6,007 nt of DNA, from positions 20,297 to 26,303 of the forward strand of contig DAAI01000028.1 in assembly GCA_001701105.1 (NCBI GenBank), in the 5' to 3' direction. Under the pieces are notes generated by a model that was not told the origin of the DNA, searched no databases, and was given only the letters and a program-made list of their open reading frames with translations. This DNA is from Bacteroidales bacterium GP1 (lineage in GTDB: Bacteria > Bacteroidota > Bacteroidia > Bacteroidales > Muribaculaceae). The stretch's first letter is position 1. Each line of letters starts with the position of its first letter. Shown here one piece after another: positions 5,554 to 6,007 of this stretch. A program made the translations under genes and the position numbers.

Positions 5554-5916
5554 TTACTCTGCGTAGAGATTCTCCTCCTTCTCAGGAATGTACCGCTCCA
5601 CAAGCCTGCGGATTTTTTGCAAATCAGGTCGCTTGGCGGCATAATCCACCAATGTGCCTACCGGATAGAGATCCGGGTCGGATGCCGACTGGAAATCGGC
5701 GGCATCTTCCGAATAATCTCCATCTTCCACGGCATCTTCCTCAATAGCATAGTCGCTGAACGCGATAGCGCGGTCGGCATCGTCATGACGCTCGATGCTT
5801 ACCAATAGAGTTGTCGGGATTATGCTTATCTGCGGATCCTCTCCCCATTGACCCGGATTGTTGATAACTTCAGCCACATTCGAGGCTATAACGTCGGTGA
5901 GTTCTTTTCTTGTCAT
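5554..5916 (-). CDS. Acidic 120-residue protein of unknown function
   Basis: I do not recognise this protein. It has no signal peptide or membrane segment, so it is probably cytoplasmic. It opens with a helical stretch (residues 1-20, MTRKELTDVIASNVAEVINN), followed by a short hydrophobic strand-like segment, ISIIPTTLLVSIER (30-43). Next comes a strongly acidic region (about 45-82) with some 15 Asp/Glu, and a basic helix near the end (DLQKIRRLVERYI, 98-110). The ATG at 5916 is chosen over a GTG at 5970 because it follows an AT-rich leader and begins the helical domain. The gene converges on dut across a shared hairpin. No promoter of the standard Bacteroidota pattern was found between 5917 and the window end. 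Composition is ordinary protein-like on this strand; the overlapping plus-strand frames are Pro/Arg-rich shadows. Confidence 0.75.
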   Translation of the reverse strand: MTRKELTDVIASNVAEVINNPGQWGEDPQISIIPTTLLVSIERHDDADRAIAFSDYAIEEDAVEDGDYSEDAADFQSASDPDLYPVGTLVDYAAKRPDLQKIRRLVERYIPEKEENLYAE

Positions 5917-6007
5917 AGCAAATTTTTTATTACCATAACGCACCAATCTCCGAAAAGGTTCTTTCCTCACGTCTCCCGAGCCCCCGCACCCATACGCTTA
6001 TTTACTG

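Noticed and set aside
5499..5747. Plus-strand 82-codon frame after dut
   Set aside because: It is Pro- and Arg-rich, overlaps the better minus-strand gene at 5554-5916 antisense, and has no recognisable domain; the hairpin at 5465-5486 would also end dut transcription before it.
5917..5970. GTG start extending the 120-residue protein to 138 residues
   Set aside because: The extension is a short basic stretch before a better ATG with an AT-rich leader; nothing supports the longer form.
1..6007. Mobile element, CRISPR array, prophage or toxin-antitoxin system
   Set aside because: No transposase or integrase motif, no terminal inverted repeats, no regularly spaced repeats, and no overlapping small gene pair were seen. 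The tRNA at the left edge could be an integration site, but no attachment repeat or integrase accompanies it here.

Overview
The window looks like part of a Bacteroidota chromosome, most likely order Bacteroidales. Two promoters fit the -33 TTTG / -7 TAnnTTTG pattern characteristic of that phylum, start codons lack good Shine-Dalgarno sequences and sit behind AT-rich leaders, and the dUTPase and RNase R sequences have the look of Bacteroidales proteins. A gut family such as Muribaculaceae is plausible but is a guess. I see no insertion sequence, integrase, phage gene, CRISPR array or origin. Most of the window is ordinary core chromosome with a few small lineage-specific genes.

Layout. 1-122 holds two stable-RNA genes on the minus strand: the small bacterial SRP RNA, driven by its own promoter, and 4 nt downstream of it the 5' end of a tRNA that runs off the window. 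222-2459 (-) is rnr, encoding RNase R, which is transcribed towards the SRP RNA gene. 2630-3850 (-) encodes an exported papain-like peptidase of the bleomycin hydrolase/PepC type, with a promoter just upstream and a hairpin after it. 4013-4210 (-) encodes a 65-residue membrane-anchored protein with a three-fold GxKEIxE heptad tail. 4343-4702 (-) encodes a stand-alone PAS-domain protein. A 270-bp divergent intergenic region follows, then dut (4973-5416, +), encoding dUTPase. A strong hairpin separates dut from a convergent 120-residue acidic protein of unknown function (5554-5916, -).

How the parts relate. The left half concerns RNA and protein-export housekeeping (RNase R, SRP RNA, tRNA). The closeness of the SRP RNA to the tRNA suggests one transcript whose SRP 3' end is set by tRNA processing. 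The middle holds an exported peptidase and a PAS protein followed by a tiny His/Cys-rich membrane protein; the last two point the same way and might work together, but nothing here proves it. dut provides dUMP for thymidylate synthesis and keeps uracil out of DNA. Nothing amounts to a clearly new multi-gene system. The best leads are the atypical SRP RNA apical loop, the SRP RNA-tRNA arrangement, and the PAS/small membrane protein pair.
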